From Ailurus styani (lineage: Eukaryota > Chordata > Mammalia > Carnivora > Ailuridae), in contig LNAC01000102.1 of the NCBI GenBank assembly GCA_002007465.1, positions 2,759,386 to 2,823,385 on the forward strand: a stretch of 64,000 bases of DNA, read 5' to 3'. The notes below the pieces were generated by a model that was not told where the DNA came from, searched no databases, and saw nothing but the letters and a program-made list of their open reading frames with translations. Positions 45,109 to 56,396 of the stretch are shown one piece after another (position 1 is the first letter of the stretch; each line of letters starts with the position of its first letter). Position numbers and translations under genes: made by a program.

Positions 45109-47413
45109 TCTGTAGATTCATTATATTTATATAATTCACAACTACCATTTATCTCTTTTTTCCCTTGATTTTTGCTCGTCCACTAGTGTAGAAAGAGGAA
45201 TCTTTGTTTTTAATGAGCTCCATATCCTTCAAGGAAAGGCAGGGACTATTGCACTGACTTGGAAGCTTCAACATCTGCATTGTGACCGAGAATTGCTTCT
45301 TATATGATGAATGAGAAAGTGGCTTTGTGGTGTTAGCCAATTTCTCTTTGTGAGTCTCAATTTTCTCAAGTGCAAACTGAGTTTTATAATAAACACCTTG
45401 AGAAACTGTTGGGTATGTACAGTGCCAAACACAAGAGCAAGTTCTAGTAATTGTGAGACAAGGAAACTGAAGCACTCCTAAAAATCTGCTTTTGCTCCTT
45501 TTCCAGCTTCTATTCTTGCTAGGACCTGCACTCCCCACTTTATACCTGCCTCACAGTGCAAATAGCATCCATCCTCCTTGTAAAGGACAAGGAGTTAATG
45601 ATTGCTGTAGAGTCTTCCAGTACAACAGATAATATCTGAGGAAGACCTTAGATATTGTGAGAATGACCAGACGAAGCTCGCATGTGTATTCTAGACCACT
45701 AGCACTAAACATCTTGACTCCAGGACCCCCTGGCTCCAAGGAGTAATTGATTTATAAGGGACACCTAAGCCCTTGCCCTTCTTACAGCCCTCCTGGATGT
45801 GAGGGGACATGTACACCAGACCACAATCCTCAGTAGAAACCTCAGATCCCAAACAAGGACAAGACTCTCCTTTCCTTTTGGAGTCTCCCAGATGCTCTGT
45901 CTGTATCTGCTCTATGTCTTTAATGAACTGCTTTCAATTCTGCTGGCTTGTGTTTGATTTCCATCCTGCTTGTAGCTAAGGACCTTCTCGGCTGGTGCCA
46001 CGGGACCCCTGTGGGCCCTCCAACCCAGCCTGCCTGCATCGGTTGCTCAGTTTATTAGGGATAGTACTATCTTCTCATTCTCTGGTAATCTCTGCCTTTC
46101 AGGTGAAGTTTAAAGAAAGGAACTGTGGGTTACGAGATTGTGATCAGAAACCAGAAATATGGACCCTCCTCTGCCAAGAACTTTGAGACCCCAGGCAATT
46201 TATTTCCCCTTTTCACACATTTCTCTTCCCTTTGAGAAGATGAGGGGATAGTTCTAACCAGATTACTTTGAGTAGTGTATAGTGAAGTCAGATGTAGCTC
46301 AAGAATAAGAAACTGGACTTTTACAGTTTCGTTAATCAGTTTCCTGGGGAGAACGCAGCACACCACACAGGGCCACTCAGGGAAAGCAAGGGTAGGTCAG
46401 GAGGCACTAGGGCAGAGGAAACCGTGGGCTGGCTAGCACCTTTAACTTCGCTTTCTGTGGAAAGGAAAGAGTGAGGAAGGGTAAGGATTAGCTAATTTAC
46501 ATAATTTCAGTGGGTCCTGGGGCAAGAGGGTTGTCTTTGGTTGTCTGGTACCTGCTCCTTAGGCAATTAGAGTGGTTGTATAGTGGCTCAGAATCTGAGA
46601 AACCCATAAGGGATATGGTTGGGTGTGGAATTAATGGTTTCCCATGAAGGGGAACTGACTGCCCTCCAGCCAGTGTCCCAAAACTGTATTCAAACATCAC
46701 AAAACACCTGTCTCACAGAAACTTCATTTGGTAAACTTAATATCCTTTCCAGGCTTTACCTCTGATTTGGGTGGTGATGAGTTCTTTGGTCATTCCTGGG
46801 CCAGAATACATATGCTTCTCTTGAAGGCCTCAACCAGGTACCCAGTACTTCCACTTCTGGATTTGTCAGCAGGAGGTACTGTGTCTTCCTCTGAGGTACA
46901 GTGTCTTCCTCTGAGGTACTGTGACTTCATGATTTCCTCTGAGAAGACATCTAGTCAGAAGAGTTTAGCTTGGAGACAATAGTTATTTTCCAGTTTACAA
47001 TGAGGTCAAGATTCTCATTTTGTTTTGTGCCTTATGGATCTATTTTTCAGGTGGACTTTCTATTGACTTGCTAAGTAAGAATAGAAACTGGCCTCAAATA
47101 CTCAAAGGACTTTATACACTGATTACAAGCTAATAGATATGTCAACTCATTCCTGAAACTGCAGTTGCCTTTAGGGGGAAGGGAGCAAGTCGTAAACAGT
47201 GCACAGCATCACAAAATAGCATCCTGGCTCACCAAATAAAGGCTAACTGATCCAATTCAAAGGTCGACAGAATGCAATTAATGGCAAATTGAATTCAGCC
47301 TGGGGTGAAAGAGCACAGTTTAAAAAAGAGCAGTAGATCAGATTCTTGGCCAATTTACATTGAATCTTGATATTTGGCTAACATATTTGCAATATGCTAA
47401 CCTAAAGATTTTG
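45109..47413. other. Mostly unassigned stretch
   Basis: Contains a weak reverse MIR-like phrase near 45350-45430 and a 20-bp tandem repeat at 46873. The 129-residue minus frame 45149-45538 overlaps that MIR-like part and has no recognised domain. Other frames (45995-46186, 46130-46366, 46497-46700, 46728-46982) oppose or overlap and look like chance. Confidence 0.4.
46873..46928 (+). repeat. 20-bp tandem repeat, about 2.8 copies
   Basis: GAGGTACTGTGTCTTCCTCT at 46873-46892, the same with one change at 46893-46912, and a partial third copy to 46928. Confidence 0.9.
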
Positions 47414-47430
47414 AAATATGTAAACTTCAT

Positions 47431-47630
47431 GGGCGCCTGCGTGGCTCAGTGGGTTAAAGCCTCTGCCTTCGGCTCAGGTCATGATCTCAGGGTCCTGGGA
47501 TGGAGGCCCGCATCAGGCTCTCTGCTCAGTGGGGAGCCTGCTTCCTCCTCTCTCTGCCTGCCTCTCTGCCTACTTGTGATCTCTCTCTCTCTCTCTCTCT
47601 CGGTCAAATAAATAAATAAAATCTTTAAAA
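47431..47630 (+). mobile_element. CanSINE with perfect 17-bp target duplication
   Basis: Young-type element, head GGGCGCCTGCGTGGCTCAG, with an expanded CT tract near the tail. Flanked by AAATATGTAAACTTCAT at 47414-47430 and 47631-47647. The frame 47360-47611 is a SINE translation. Confidence 0.98.
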
Positions 47631-49152
47631 AAATATGTAAACTTCATATGTGACTTTTTTAAGATGTCAAAGTAATATTATCCTTAAATCAGAAAGTAAT
47701 ATTAGAACAAAAGCAGAACTCTTTTCTGAGTTTCTAATTGCCATAAATATGGGTTCCAAGCTACAGATTACCCTTATACTCAGGACCATGTTACACATTA
47801 ACTCGTTGCTTTATTTTTTCTATAGCTTATTTTTCTCTTTGGCTTACCATAAACCTTTCTTAGAATTCTGAGTTTTTTTTTTAAATTGGCTTTATGGAGA
47901 TGTCTTTGGTATGTAAAAATTTTGTATATTTAAGGTGTACAACTTGATGTTTTGATATGTGTATACAATGTGAAAAAAATCATTACATTCATAATATATA
48001 TTATTAATATATATCCATTATATTATATTGTATATATCCATATCCATAAATAATACATTCATTATCTCTACAGAGTTAACTAGTATGTGTCTGTGTGTGT
48101 GTAGAGATTTAAGATCCATCCTCTTCCCAAATTTCAAGTATGCAATAACATATTGTTAACTATCCTCACCAGGCTGTGCATTAGATATTTATAACATATT
48201 CATCTTGCATAACTGGAACTTTATAAATTATGACTGGTGTTACTCCATTTCCTTTTAATCCCAGCCCCTGGAAATAACCATTTTATTCTTTGTTTCTAAG
48301 AGTTTGGCTATTTTAGATGCCGTATGTATGTGAGATCGTGCCGTCCTTCTCTTTCTGTGTCTGGCCGACTCTGCTTATCATAATATTGGCCAGCCCCATC
48401 CATGCTGCAGCAAATGGCAGGATTTCCCTCATTTTTAAGGCTGAACAATATATACGCTGCTTTTTTCTCTATCCAGTCATCCATAGACAGATGCTTAGGT
48501 TGCTTTTATATTTGTTTCATATTATGAGTATTGTCATAATAGACATCGGTGTGTACATATTGACTTCATTTCCTTTAGATGTATGCCCAGAAATAGGACT
48601 GCTGCATTATATAGTAGACCTTTTTAATTTTTTGAGGAATCTACATACTGTTTTCCATAGTGACTGTGTTGATTTATGTTCCTGCCATACCAGCAGTGTA
48701 CAAGGTTTTCCTTCTCTATACATTTTCTCCAACACTTGTTACTTTTGTCTTTTGGATAACCATCCTGATTATGGTAAGGTGGTATCTCATTGTAGTTTTG
48801 ATTTGCATTTCTCTGAGTAGAGATGTTGAACAACTTTTCATATACCACTTAACCTTCTGAATTTTGTCTTTTGAGAAGTGTCTATTTAGGTCCTTTACCC
48901 ATTTTTTAATTGGGTGATTTGTATTTGAGGTTATTGAAGTTATTGAATTGTATGAGTTCTTCATGTATTTTGAATATTGACCACCTATCAGATATATGGT
49001 TAGTAAATATTTTCTCCCATTCCATAGGTTGCTTTTAATTTTGTTGATTGTTTCTTTGCTCTGCAGAAGCATTTTAGTTTGATGCAATGCCACTTGTATA
49101 GTTTTGGTTTTGTTGTCTATGTTTTGGTGTCATATTAAAAAAATGATTGCTG

Positions 49153-49340
49153 GGGTGCCTGGGTGGCTCAGTTGGTTAAGCATCTGCCTTTGGCTCAGGT
49201 CATGATCTCAGTGGTCCTGGGGTCAATCCTCACATTGGGCTCCTGCTCTGCAGGGAGCCTGCTTCTCCCTCTCCCCCTGGCTTATACTCTCTCTTTCTAC
49301 CTTTCTCTCTCTCAAATAAATACATAAAATCTTAAAAAAA
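49153..49340 (+). mobile_element. CanSINE (older type) nested in old L1
   Basis: GGGGTGCCTGGGTGGCTCAG head, CTCAAATAAATACATAAAAT tail. AATGATT flanks both sides within L1 ORF2. Confidence 0.94.
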
Positions 49341-49653
49341 TAATGATTTCCAAGGTCAATGTCAAGAAGGCTTTTCCATTTTCTTCTGGGATTTTACAGG
49401 TCTTGTATTTAAGTCTTCAATCCATCTCAAGTTAATTTTTGTATATGGTGTGACAAATGGGCCCAATTTCATTAATTTGCCTGTGGATATCCAGTTTCCC
49501 CAAGACCATTTGTTGAAAGACCATGTTTTTCCCATTGTGTGTTCTTGGCACCTTTGCTAATGATCAGTTGACCATAGATGTATGGGTTTATGTCTGGGTT
49601 CTCTATTCTGTTCCATTGGTTTATATGTTTGTTTTTATGCCAGTAGCATACTG

Positions 49654-51155
49654 GTTTTTTAAAATTAATTAATTAATTAATTAATTTTAACATATAATGT
49701 ATTATTTGTTTCAGGGGTACAGATCTGTGATTCATCAGTCCTACACAATTCACAGCACTCACCATAGCACATACCCTCCCCAGTGTCCATCACCTAGTCA
49801 CCCTATCCCTCCCCCCCTACCCCCAGCAACCCTGTTTGTTTCCTGAGATCAAGAGTCTCTTATGGTTTGTCTCCCTCTCTGGTTTCGTCTTCTTTCATTT
49901 TTTCCTCTCTTCCCCTATGATCCTCTGCCTTGTTTCTCAAATTCCTCAAATCAGTGAGATCATATAATAATTGTCTTTCTCTGATTGATTTATTTCACTT
50001 AGCATAATACCCTCTAGTTCCATACACATCATTGCAAATGGCAAGATTTCATTCTTTTGATGGCTGCATAATATTCCATTGTGTGTGCGTGTGTGTGTGT
50101 GTGTGTGTGTATACCATAGCTTCTTTATCCGTTCATCTGTCAATGGACATCTAGGCTCTTTCCATAGTTTGGGTATTGTGGACATTGCTGCTATAAACAT
50201 TGGAGTGCACATGTCCCTTCAGATCACTACATTTGTATCCTTGGGGTAAATACCAGTAGTGCAATTGCTGGTCATAGGGTAGCTGTATTTTCAACTTTTT
50301 GAGGAACTTCCATACTGTTTTCCAAAGTGGCTGTACCAGCTTGCACTCCCACCAACAGTGTAGGAGGGTTCCCCTTTCTCTGCATCCTTGCCAACATCTG
50401 TCGTTTCCTGACTTGCTAATTTTAGTCATTCTGACTAGTGGGAGGTGGTATCTCATTGAGATTTTGGTTTGTATTTCCCTGATGCCGAGTGACGTTGAGC
50501 ACTTTTGTGTCTGTTGGTCATTTGGATGTCTTCTTTGCAGAAAGGTATGTTCATGTCTTCTGCCCATTTCTTGACCAGGTTGTTTGTTTTATGGGTGTTG
50601 AGTTTGAGAAGCTCTTTATAGATTTTGGATACAAGCCCTTTATCTGATATGTCATTTGCAAATATCTTCTCGCATTTTGTCAGTTGTCTTTTGGTTTTGT
50701 TGATTGTTTCCTTTGATGTGCAAAAGCTTTTGATCTTGATGAAGTCCCAATAGTTCATTTTTGCTCTTGCTTCCCTTGCCTTTGGTAATGTGTCTAGGAA
50801 GAAGTTGCTGTGGCTGAGGTCAAAGAGGTTGCTACCTGTGTTCTCCAGGATTTTGATAGATTCCTGTCTCACATTGAGATTTTTCATCCATTTTGAGTCT
50901 ATTTTTGTGTACGGTGTAAGGAAATGGTCCAGTTTCATTTTTCTGTGTGTGTGTGGTTGTCCAATTTTCCCACCACCATTTGTTGAAGAGATTGTCCTTT
51001 CTACATTGGACATTCTTTCCTGCTTTGTTGCAGATTAGTCAACCATAGAGTTGAGGGTCCATTTGTGGGTCTTCTATTCTGTTCCATTGATCTATGTGTC
51101 TGTTTTTGTACCATTACCATACTGTCTTGATGATATAGCTTTGTAATAGAACTTG
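49654..51155 (-). mobile_element. Younger carnivore L1, 5' truncated, inserted in old L1
   Basis: 3' UTR begins right after an (AATT)n tail at about 49663-49687; AGGGGTACAGATCTGTGATT and the CATAGCACATACCCTCCCC segment are typical of carnivore L1. ORF2 C-terminal sequence follows; the frames 50151-50567 and 50453-51013 keep [16 protein letters not shown] (Cys-rich motif) and KKWAEDMN. Flanks GCATACTG at 49646-49653 and 51156-51163 are an 8-bp target duplication inside the old L1. ORF2 is broken by frameshifts. Confidence 0.88.
50081..50110 (+). repeat. TG microsatellite inside L1
   Basis: TG repeated about 15 times with one CG interruption at the L1 position where carnivore copies usually have TGTATATATA. 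Confidence 0.93.
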
Positions 51156-51192
51156 GCATACTGTTTTGATTATTATAGGTTTGTAGTATACA

Positions 51193-51708
51193 ATTGGCCT
51201 TTGAACAACATAGATTTGAACTGTACAGGTCCACATATAAAGAGATTTTTTTCCTTTTTTTAAAAAAAGATTTTATTTATTTATCTGACAGGGAGAGGGA
51301 GGGCCTGAGCACAAACAGGGGGAGTGGCAGGCAGAGTGAGAGGGAGAAGCTGACTTCCTACTGAGCAGGAAGCCTGGGAACGTGACCTGAGCTGAAGGCA
51401 ACCACTTAATGGACTGAGCTACCCAGGCACTCCACTGATGTTTTACTTAAATACAGTACTATAAATGTATTTTCTCTTTTTTATGATTATCTTAACATTT
51501 TCTCTAGCTTACTTTATTTCAAGAATATAGTATACAATACATATTACATGCAAAGTATGTGTTAATTGACTATGTTATTAGTAAGTCTTTCAGTCAACAG
51601 TAAGCTATTAATTGTTAAGTTTGGGGGGGTCAAAAGTTACACATAGATTTTTGACTACATGAAGGGTTAGCACCCCTAACCCTTACATTATTCAAGAGTT
51701 AACTGTTG
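51193..51708. mobile_element. Tigger-like (TcMar) non-autonomous DNA transposon nested in old L1
   Basis: Left end AATTGGCCTTTGAACAACAT; right end, reverse complemented, CAGTTAACTCTTGAATAATG: imperfect terminal inverted repeats of about 25 bases. Internal ATACAGTACTATAAATGTAT and GGTTAGCACCCCTAACCC are typical of a MER8-like mammalian Tigger relative. It splits L1 between GGTTTGTAGTA and GTTTGAAGTCAG, with TA before and TT after, compatible with the TA target rule plus one mutation. No transposase. Confidence 0.8.
51253..51433 (-). mobile_element. Old CanSINE nested in the Tigger-like element
   Basis: AAAGATTTTATTTATTTATC, ending CTACCCAGGCACTCC; part of the middle (around the CATGACCTGAGCC segment) is deleted. 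Confidence 0.92.
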
Positions 51709-51756
51709 TTTGAAGTCAGAAAGTGTGGTGCACCCAACTTTGTTCTTCTAAATTAC

Positions 51757-53705
51757 TAGAACTCATACAGCAATTCAGTAATGTGACAGGATACAAAATC
51801 GATGCACAGAAATTAGCTGCTTTCTTATACACTAACACTGTAACTGTAGAAAGAGAAATTAGAGAATCAATTCCATTTATAAAAGTACCAAAAACAGTAA
51901 GATACCTTGGAATAAACATAACCAAAGAGGTAAAAGATCTATACTCTAGGAACTACAAAAAACTCATGAAAGAAATTGAAGAAGACACAAAAAGAAGGAA
52001 AAATATTCCATGCTCATGGATTGGAAGACTAAATATTGTTAAATGTCTATGCTGCCCAAAGCAATCTATACTTTCACTGTCATCCTGATCAAAATCCCAT
52101 TGACATTTTTCAAAGTGCTGGAACAAACAATCCTAAAATTTGTATGGAACCAGAAAAGGCCCCAGTTGCCAAGGAAGTGCTGAAAAAGAAAATCAAAGCT
52201 GGGGGCATCACATTGCTTGACTTCAAGCTATATTAGAAAGTTGTGATCACCAAGACAGCATAGTAGTGGTACAAAAATAGACACATAGATCAGTGGAACA
52301 GAATAGAGAGTCCAGATATGGACCCTTGACTCTATGGAAAATTAATCTTCAACAAAGCAGGAAAAAATATCCAGTGGAAAAAAAAGTCTTTTCAATAAAT
52401 AGTGCTGGGAAAATTGGACAGCTATATGTAGAAGAATGAAACTGGACCATTCTCTTACACCATACACAAAGATAAGCTCCAAATGGATGAAAGACCTCAA
52501 TGTGAGACAGGAATCCATCAAAATCCTACAGGAGAACATAAACAGTAACCTCTTCAACATCAGCCACAGCAACTTCTTTCAAGATACATCTCCAAAGGTA
52601 AGGGAAACAAAAGTGAAAATGAACTTTTGGGACTGCATCAAGATAAAAATCATCTGCACTGCAAAGGAAATAGTCAACAAAACAAAGAGGCAACCCATGG
52701 AATGGGAGAAGATATTTGCAAATGACCCTACAGACAAAGAGCTGATATCCAAGATCTATAAAGAACTTCTCAAACTCAACACCCAAAAAACAAATAATCA
52801 AGTCAAAAAATGGGCAGAAGACATGAACAGATACTTCTCCAAAGATGACATGCAAATGGCTAACAGACCCATGAAAAAGTGTTCATCATCATTAACCCTT
52901 AGGGAAATTCAAATCAAAACCACATTGAAGTACTACCTTATACCACTTAGAATGGCAAAAATTGACAAAGCAAGAAACAAATGTTGGAGAGGCTGTGGAG
53001 AAAGGGGAAACATCTTACATTGTTGGTAGGAAGGTAAGAATGCAAGTTGATATAGCCACTTTGGAAAATAGTGTGGATGTTCCTCAAAAAATTAAAAATA
53101 AAGTTACCCTATGACCCAGCAATTGCACTACTGGGTATTTACCCCAAAGATACAGATGGAGTGAAAAGAAAGGCCACATGCACTCCAATGTTCATAGCAG
53201 TAACATCCACAGTAGCCAAATTGGAAAGAGCTGAGATGCCCTTCAACAGACGAATGGATAAAGAAGATGTGGTCCATACACACGACGGAATATTACTCAA
53301 CCATCAGAAAGGATGAATACCCAACTTTTGCATCAACATAGATGGAACTGGAGGAGATTGTGTTAAGTGAAATAAGTCAAGCAGAGAAAGTCAATTATCA
53401 TATGGTTTCACTTATTTGTGGAACATAAGGAATAGCATGGAGGATATTAGGAGAAGGAAGAGAAAAATGAAGGGGAGGAAATCGGAGGGGGAGATGAACC
53501 TTGAAAGACTATGGACTCCAAGAAACAAACTGAGGGTTTCAGTGGGAAGGGGATTGGAGGATGCTTTAGCCCAGTGATGGGTATTAAGGAGGGCACGTAT
53601 TGCATGGAGCCCTGGGTGTTATACACAAACAATGAATCATGGAACACTACATCAGAAACTAATGATGTACAGTATGCTAACATAACATAATAATAAAAAA
53701 AAAGA
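51757..53705 (+). mobile_element. Younger carnivore L1, 5' truncated: ORF2 C-terminal half and 3' UTR
   Basis: Begins within ORF2 after the RT palm (frame 51723-52088 contains PKTVRYLGINITKEVKDLY). The 197-residue frame 52436-53029 covers [35 protein letters not shown] and the cysteine motif CWRGCGERGNILHCW. The 3' UTR carries GGAACACTACATCAGAAACT and ends TAACATAACATAATAATAAA with poly(A). Stops split ORF2, so it is dead. No clear target duplication. Confidence 0.88.
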
Positions 53706-54995
53706 AATCAAGACACAGGAAAAATATGGATTAAACTCCCCAATTAAAAGGCATACAGAGTGGCTGAATGGATAAAAAACAAAACAAAACAATAAAACAA
53801 GAGCAAGTGATATACTGTGTACTAGAGACTCACTTTAAATGTAAAGACACAGGTAGACTGAACATGAATGGATGGAAAAGATATTTCATGCATATGGTAA
53901 CCAAAAGGGAGCAGGTGGTTATATTCATATGAGACAAAATAGTCTATAATTCAAAAACTGTCACTAGAGACAAGGTCACTATATAATGATAAAAAATGTC
54001 AGTTCAACAAGAAGATATAACAATTATACACCCAACATCAGAGCTCTTAAATATATAAAACAAATACGACAAATCTGAAGGGAGTAATTGACAGGAATAT
54101 AAATACAGTAGGAGACTTTAGTACCCCCTAAAAACACTGGATAGAACATCCAATCAGACAACTGAACAACCCTATAGGCCAAATAGACATACAGACAATA
54201 TAGAGCTTTACAGCTACAGAATACACATTTTCTCAAACACACACAGAATGTTCTTCAGGATAAATCAAATGTTAGGTTACAAAACAAATCCTAAAAATTT
54301 TAAGAAATTTGAGATCATACCAAGGATCTTCTCAGACCACAGTGGAAATCAATAACAGAAAGAAAATGGAAAAATTCAGAAACATGTGGAAATTAAACAA
54401 TACATTCTTGAACAATCATTGGATTAAAGAGGAAATCCAAAAGAAATTTTAAAAGTACCTGGAAACAAACAAAAATGAAAATACAACTTACTAAAACTTA
54501 TATAGAAATTTATAGTGGTAAACATTTACATTTAAAAAATCTGAAATGGGGGGACCTGGGTGGCTCATTCAATTAAGCAGCTGCCTTTGGCTCAGGTCAT
54601 GATCCCAGGGTCCTGGGATCAAGCCCCATATTAGGCTTCCTGCTCAGCGGAGAGCCTGCTTCTCCCTCTCCCTCTGCCTGCCACTCTACCCACTTGTGCT
54701 ATCTCTCTTTCAAATAAATAAATAAAATCTTAAAAAAAAATCTCAAACAATCTAACTTTACACTTAAAGAAACAAGAAAAGAACAAAATAAAGCCAAGTT
54801 ATCAAAATAAATGATAAAAATCAGAAAAGAAATGAGAGAAATAGAGAACAGAAATCAATAGAAAAATCCAATGAAACTAAGAGTTGTTTCTTTGAAAGAG
54901 AAGCATAATTGACAAACCCTCAGCAAGGCTAACTGAGAAAAAAACGAGAGAAGACTCAAGTAAAATCAGAAATAAAATAGTAACCAAAGTATCTT
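53706..54995 (+). mobile_element. Old L1 ORF2 endonuclease segment, with nested SINE
   Basis: CATACAGAGTGGCTGAATGG, GTGTACTAGAGACTCACTTT, GGTAACCAAAAGGGAGCAGG, TACACCCAACATCAGAGCTC and ACTGAGAAAAAAACGAGAG follow the ORF2 endonuclease and linker order. Opposite in direction to the old L1 to its left, so it may be the inverted 5' part of that element. Confidence 0.75.
54547..54734 (+). mobile_element. CanSINE (older type) nested in old L1
   Basis: GGGGGACCTGGGTGGCTCAT head, CTCTCTTTCAAATAAATAAA tail; flanks AAAAAATCTGAAA (54534-54546) and AAAAAATCTCAAA (54735-54747). Confidence 0.96.
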
Positions 54996-55039
54996 TTATT
55001 AACTGATAAATGAGTATAGTTATCTATCTGAAGTTCGGT

Positions 55040-55135
55040 TGTCTCTCTAGATTGAAATGAAAGCAGGGATTTTACCTATCCTGTTCACTCTGGCACCTGT
55101 ACTATCACTTAGTAAACACTGAAAAGTTTTTGTTT
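55040..55135 (+). mobile_element. L2 3' end fragment
   Basis: GCAGGGATTTTACCTATCCT, GTTCACTCTGGCACCTGTAC and ACTTAGTAAACACTGAAAAG fit the L2 tail. Confidence 0.6.
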
Positions 55136-55442
55136 CATATTTATATGCAATGTGATATATTTATATATTTGTTACTCTCAATAGTAATGAACACTTTGTT
55201 TCCAATAATAAATTTTACAGTGCTATTGATTCTTCAATAATACATAGTTTTGCTATGAAAATAGTCATAAAATTATAGACCCAAACACTTAAGTGGAAGC
55301 TTGGTAAACTTCTTCTATGAGTATCGTGTAAGGATCTTGAAACTCTTAAGTCAAAGCCACATGTTATATAATGGAGGGACATTCTTTTTGTTGACTACCA
55401 TTCAGTAGTCCCTTTGCTTTATTTTTGAAGAGGAAATGAAAC

Positions 55443-56040
55443 TGTGCCTCATATGGTTAATGAGGTTGAAACTAGCAAAAAACTTAAAGCTTGTTTTTCA
55501 GAGAACTATATTCCCCTTATCAGCTATTGTGTCTTTTCAGACCCTACTAACAAATCCAGTAGCTTTCTCTGCAGAAGCTTGGACTTAAGGTCAACTGATA
55601 CAGTTCCAGCCTATAAACAAGCAAGATAACGAACCCAAGACCCCATCTAGTTTGACCAGCTCTTGAAGCATGCCCATAGCCCCTTATCCTTGTCCTAAGA
55701 TAACTTCTTAACTTCCTCAGGGGCTGATTTTACCTTGGTCTGACATTATGTCTCCACCTCAAAGTGTACATGGAGTGTATGTTACATATATGCTTGCTCA
55801 GTGCCCATGTTCCATCTTTCCTCACAAATAGTTTTAAGTTTCCCTGTCCTTTTCATCAATATGTATGTAATCTCAACCCCTATGATTTCCAAAAATATTT
55901 GTTCTCTTCCCCTTTAGGGAGGCAGATTTGAGGCTTATCCTCTCCTGTCTTTGTTTGGCTGCCTCTTAAATAAACCCTTTCCTTGTAGCAAACCTGACGC
56001 CTCAGTGTTTGGCTTTGCTGTGTATCAGCAGACAGAATGG
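55443..56040 (+). mobile_element. Probable retroviral-type solo LTR
   Basis: Starts TGTGCCTCATATGG, ends after CTCAGTGTTTGGCTTTGCTG, GTATCAGCAGACAGA. AATAAA at 55969-55974 lies in TCTTAAATAAACCCTTTCC, the R/U5-like segment common in mammalian LTRs. No gag/pol next to it. Family and exact ends uncertain. The frame 55951-56154 crosses its end and is not a gene. Confidence 0.6.
55969..55974 (+). promoter_or_regulatory. LTR polyadenylation signal
   Basis: AATAAA in the presumed R region of the LTR, 60-70 bases before its 3' end. Confidence 0.5.
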
Positions 56041-56177
56041 GGCCTAGTTATAAATATAAATTTCTTGAGTAATAAGATATGGGAAAATAAGCTAGTTCTC
56101 TTCTCGCTTTCCAGCTACTCCTCTCCTATCTCCACCAGTCACCTCCAGTTCTGACTCCTTTCAGAAGATCTGGTTTC

Positions 56178-56381
56178 GGGCGCCTGGGTGGCTCAGTGGG
56201 TTGAAGCCGCTGCCTTCGGCTCAGGTCATGATCCCGGGATCCTGGGATCGAGGCCTGCGTCGGGCTCTCTGCTCGGCAGGGAGCCTGCTTCCTCCTCTCT
56301 CCTCTCTCTCTGCCTGTCTCTCTGCCTACTTGTAATCTCTCTGTGTCAAATGAATAAATAAAATCTTTAAAAAAAAAAAAA
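56178..56381 (+). mobile_element. CanSINE, near pristine, with perfect 15-bp target duplication
   Basis: Head GGGCGCCTGGGTGGCTCAG intact, many CpGs retained (GGCCTGCGTCGGGCTC, CTCGGCAGG), 14-base poly(A). Flanked by AGAAGATCTGGTTTC at 56163-56177 and 56382-56396. Shares GCCGCTGCC, TTGTAATCTCT and CAAATGAATAAA with the copy at 3786. One of the youngest insertions in the window. Confidence 0.98.
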
Positions 56382-56396
56382 AGAAGATCTGGTTTC

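Larger units (their letters stand above)
47870..51750 (-). mobile_element. Old L1 (L1M type), 3' UTR and ORF2, host of several later insertions
   Basis: Reverse-oriented: 3' UTR from about 47870 (TTTAAGGTGTACAACTTGAT), ORF2 C-terminal part from about 48300, continuing to 49153, from 49341 to 49653, 51156-51192 and 51709-51750. Interruptions are a CanSINE, a younger L1 and a Tigger-like element. The ORF2 frames 48624-48848 and 48716-49093 are remnants, with stops and frameshifts. It stops abruptly near 51750 where plus-strand L1 begins. Confidence 0.85.

Noticed and set aside
45149..45538. 129-residue minus-strand frame
   Set aside because: No recognisable domain, overlaps MIR-like sequence, no supporting splice or promoter signal.
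48317..48820. 167-residue plus-strand frame rich in hydrophobic residues
   Set aside because: Antisense of old L1 ORF2; hydrophobicity follows from reverse-complement codon bias.
52436..53029. 197-residue frame, longest in the window
   Set aside because: C-terminal part of L1 ORF2 in a truncated element, not a host gene.
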